NCBI GenBank assembly: GCA_050257395.1
Contig: JBLMWU010000016.1
Span: 1 to 17,333, forward strand
Length of the DNA stretch: 17,333 nt
Direction of reading: 5' to 3'
Source: JAIRTY01 sp050257395
Lineage (GTDB): Bacteria > Actinomycetota > Actinomycetes > Streptosporangiales > Streptosporangiaceae
Of the stretch, positions 16,101 to 17,333 are shown piece after piece. The notes beneath the pieces were generated by a model, which saw only the letters and a program-made list of their open reading frames with translations, made no database searches and had not been told where the DNA came from. The stretch's first letter is position 1; every line of letters starts with the position of its first letter. A program made the translations under genes and the position numbers.

Positions 16101-16649
16101 ACTGAAATGTGCGCGCTCATCCGGTTCATGGCTGATACCGGCCTCGCGCCGGATATCGACCTGCCGCTGGATTTCGTGCCGGCCGATATCTGCGCGGCAG
16201 CCATCGGGTACCTCTCAACGCACACCGCGGCGAAGGGGGCCACGTATCACCTTTCCAGCCCCCGGCAGGCACTGCTGGGATCACTGGTGGACCGGCTGCG
16301 GCACCATGGCTGGGCCGTGCAGCTGATTCCTTACCAGGAATGGGTCGGCGAGCTGCTGAGATATGCCGCACACGACCCCGCCCACCCGATGAGCCCCTTC
16401 GTGCCGCTCTTCGTGGACCGCTGCCCCGATTCCGGGCTGACGGTGGCGGAAATGTATCTCGGGCACATCTTCCCCGCCTGCACCAGGTCGAATACCGAGC
16501 GCGCGCTGCGCGGCAGCGGGATCGCCTTCCCCCCGGTGGCGGACGGTCTCCTCGATCTGCACATCAGCCGCCTGGTGAGGACCGGGTACCTGCCGGGCCC
16601 GGGCACCGCGGAGCTCCCGCACCCGCCCGGCGGGAAGCGGGCCCGGTAG
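13119..16649 (+). CDS. Single-module NRPS: MbtH-like, adenylation, carrier, reductase
   Basis: A 1176-residue protein with no condensation domain. Residues 43-99 are MbtH-like (VNDEEQHALWP, LPPGW, QACL, WRDIAP). The adenylation domain runs from about 125 to 655: A2 LQAGGAYLPLDP, A3 TSGSTGAPK (277-285), A5 NAYGLTE (416-422), A7 YRTGDL (522), A8 GRADRQVKIRGFRVE, A9 LPGFMVP. A10 reads LPVTPRGE, with Glu649 where the lysine of NGK is expected. The carrier site is LGGNSL with Ser705. The reductase domain (about 785-1150) has the NAD(P) motif LTGAAGFFG (793-801), an STMAV stretch and YVETK (Tyr953, Lys957). Such domains release thioesters as aldehydes or alcohols. The start could be ATG 13119 or GTG 13167; both lie before the MbtH part. 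An Aat homologue starts 8 bp downstream. The likely substrate is a basic amino acid. Confidence 0.93.
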   Translation: MIPARPAPAHRIDCLSVAKRSSRRTARHRELRTDRRPARSGHGDGWLIAVNDEEQHALWPAALTLPPGWRRSSAVTSRQACLAGVAAAWRDIAPASVRRPAGPGESGRRAHGPGGRRAGTRSRDPRCVHQLFQQQAARRPHAPAVACGPATLTYGQLARSANQLAHHLRGLGVGPEVLVGVCLERGIEAIRCLLAILQAGGAYLPLDPALPAARLTRMCEQAGPAVILAGGPQAGALAGTGATLVPAGELAAAAAAQPGTAPPVSVHPGNLAYVIHTSGSTGAPKAVAVSHGSLARLSREASREYRISPRDRVAQLASPGVDTSLEQIFVTLLSGGTLLLPPAGVVAPADLLRYVPEQRVTVLDLTPAYWHQLLAAAGPGDERLSSIRLMITGGEMADWADCRAAMAAAGGARLVNAYGLTETTITSTVFDARTAAAGPDPDGPDPEGPGPGPDGPVPAGAALPHTQVLILGEDLAELPAGEVGEIYIGGAGVARGYRGQPALTAERFLPNPHSSAAGSRMYRTGDLGRWLEGQNLQVTGRADRQVKIRGFRVEPAEVERALTEHPDIAAAAVIAHEPGPGNTRLTAYYRRQHGGRPGRAGNGGQAEPLPAASLRAFLAARLPGFMVPAEFVPLQQLPQLQLPVTPRGEAGQQQPADAAGQASHGPAPGPGSAVQAGVSLLWSEILKTQRRIGPDDDFFSLGGNSLLAAEMLARARVMFGIGADCVQPLTRCLLRDPTLRSFSEATQAARAGTLNTGGAAARIDFARESELDVPVNLDAADPPDWQRPRQILLTGAAGFFGVHLLRELLASTTATVHCLVRARDAAHARQRIADAAQRYELGGLAMDRVAPVAGDLTEPGLGLPARRFRELARTLDVIYHAGAMVNFIYPYTELRAANVGGTRELIRLAAQHRGIPVHYVSTMAVLAGFGVMGVRDVTEDTPLAFAEQLGIGYVETKFVAEELLRRASRAGLPVTIYRPLDIVGDHRTGAWNTATEMCALIRFMADTGLAPDIDLPLDFVPADICAAAIGYLSTHTAAKGATYHLSSPRQALLGSLVDRLRHHGWAVQLIPYQEWVGELLRYAAHDPAHPMSPFVPLFVDRCPDSGLTVAEMYLGHIFPACTRSNTERALRGSGIAFPPVADGLLDLHISRLVRTGYLPGPGTAELPHPPGGKRAR

Positions 16650-16657
16650 GCCCCGCC

Positions 16658-17333
16658 GTGCCCGCCGCCCACGTCCCGGACTGGGATTCGGTCGACCTCG
16701 CAGCCCGCCTCGGCGACTGCCCGGTCGCCTTCTGCGCAGACCTGAGCCCGCGCCGGGTGCTGGCTGCCTACCAGCACGGGATCATCCCCCTCCCGGCGGC
16801 CAACGAGTACCTCCGCGGCATCAACGAGTTCCGGTACGAGGAGCAGGTGGCGGCGGGCCGCATCAGCCTGGTCGGTGACCCGGGGGACGACCCGTACTGG
16901 GTGGCCTGGTGGTCACCTGACCCGCGGCCGGTCCTGCGGGCCGGCGCTGTCCACCTCGGGCGCAACGCCCGCAAGCAGCTGCGGCGCACGCCGGTGTGGA
17001 CGACGACGGCCGACCGCGCGTTCCGGCGGGTAGCCGAGGAGTGCCGGGCGGGCCGCGAGCCGCGCTGGCTCACGGACCCGCTGCTGGAGACCATGTGCCA
17101 GCTGCACCGCGACGGCTGGGCGCACAGCATCGAGGTGTGGCGGGAGGGCTGCCTGATCGGCGGCGCGCTCGGCGTCGGCACCGGCCGCACGCTCAGCGGC
17201 GACTCGCTGTTCGGCCGGTGCCCGGACGCCGCGAGAATCGCGGTCGCCGACATGGCCGCGCGGCTCGCCGGGGCAGGCGGGCAGCTGATCGACGCGCAGT
17301 GGGACAGCCCCTTCCTGCGGTCCCTCGGCGCCG
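16658..17333 (+). CDS. Divergent leucyl/phenylalanyl-tRNA-protein transferase homologue (3' end missing)
   Basis: About 225 residues from GTG 16658 to the window edge with no stop. Family signs: a CADLSPRRVLAAYQHGIIP segment (Aat: GGDLSPERLLAAYRxGIFPW), AWWSPDPRPVL (84-93), LGRNARKQLRR, WTTTADRAFRRVAEEC, PRWLTDPLLETMCQLHRDGWAHSIEVW, GDSLFGR, and LIDAQ (210-214), which keeps the Asp and Gln of the catalytic LIDCQ, then LRSLGA. Canonical Aat moves Leu or Phe from tRNA to N-terminal Arg/Lys of proteins. Differences here: GIFPW has become GIIPL, about 25-30 residues are inserted before WWSPDPR, and NASK in the GESMFSxxxNASK block has become DAAR. It begins 8 bp after the NRPS stop, with a weak GGTAGG ribosome site, so the two are almost certainly cotranscribed and probably translationally coupled. 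I infer a biosynthetic tRNA-utilising enzyme rather than a housekeeping N-degron Aat. Confidence 0.88.
   Translation, partial: MPAAHVPDWDSVDLAARLGDCPVAFCADLSPRRVLAAYQHGIIPLPAANEYLRGINEFRYEEQVAAGRISLVGDPGDDPYWVAWWSPDPRPVLRAGAVHLGRNARKQLRRTPVWTTTADRAFRRVAEECRAGREPRWLTDPLLETMCQLHRDGWAHSIEVWREGCLIGGALGVGTGRTLSGDSLFGRCPDAARIAVADMAARLAGAGGQLIDAQWDSPFLRSLGA

Overview
The window is very GC-rich, with strong third-position GC bias, GTG starts beside ATG starts and long spurious frames opposite real genes. Gene content (recA with an upstream DUF3046 gene, a GAACN4GTTC-type LexA box, Lhr helicase, DUF4190/septum-formation protein, many small lipoproteins) points to a high-GC actinomycete (Actinomycetota). 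I cannot name the genus from sequence alone.

Layout. Positions 1-1053 (minus strand) hold the 5' part of recA, its SOS-type control region and a DUF3046 gene. Positions 1054-1571 carry no gene but contain a 16-17 bp tandem repeat and an inverted repeat. A plus-strand membrane protein (1572-2723) has a long 5-residue repeat tract followed by DUF4190-like helices and a septum-formation-like domain. It converges, across a GC-rich hairpin, on a minus-strand set of three envelope genes (two lipoproteins and a four-helix membrane protein, 2837-4319). Divergent from that set is a large Lhr-type helicase (4556-9766). A membrane GAF-PAS-GGDEF-EAL protein (9803-12949, minus) converges on lhr.

The most interesting part is the right end. 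A 1176-residue single-module NRPS (13119-16649) reads as MbtH-like domain, adenylation, carrier protein, NAD(P)H reductase, with no condensation domain. Eight bases later begins a divergent leucyl/phenylalanyl-tRNA-protein transferase (Aat) homologue that runs off the window. Aat enzymes move Leu/Phe from tRNA onto N-terminal Arg/Lys, and the hand-derived pocket code of the adenylation domain contains acidic residues as expected for a basic amino acid. The simplest reading is a tRNA-dependent pathway to a short peptide aldehyde of the (Leu/Phe)-(Arg/Lys)-al type. A comparable NRPS plus L/F-transferase pairing has, from memory, been described in Streptomyces lividans (livipeptin). The fused MbtH domain and the loss of the A10 lysine look unusual.

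recA and lhr form a DNA-repair neighbourhood; the c-di-GMP enzyme and the peptide operon look like accessory genes next to it, divergently transcribed from a 169 bp intergenic region that contains an AT-rich island and a perfect inverted repeat.
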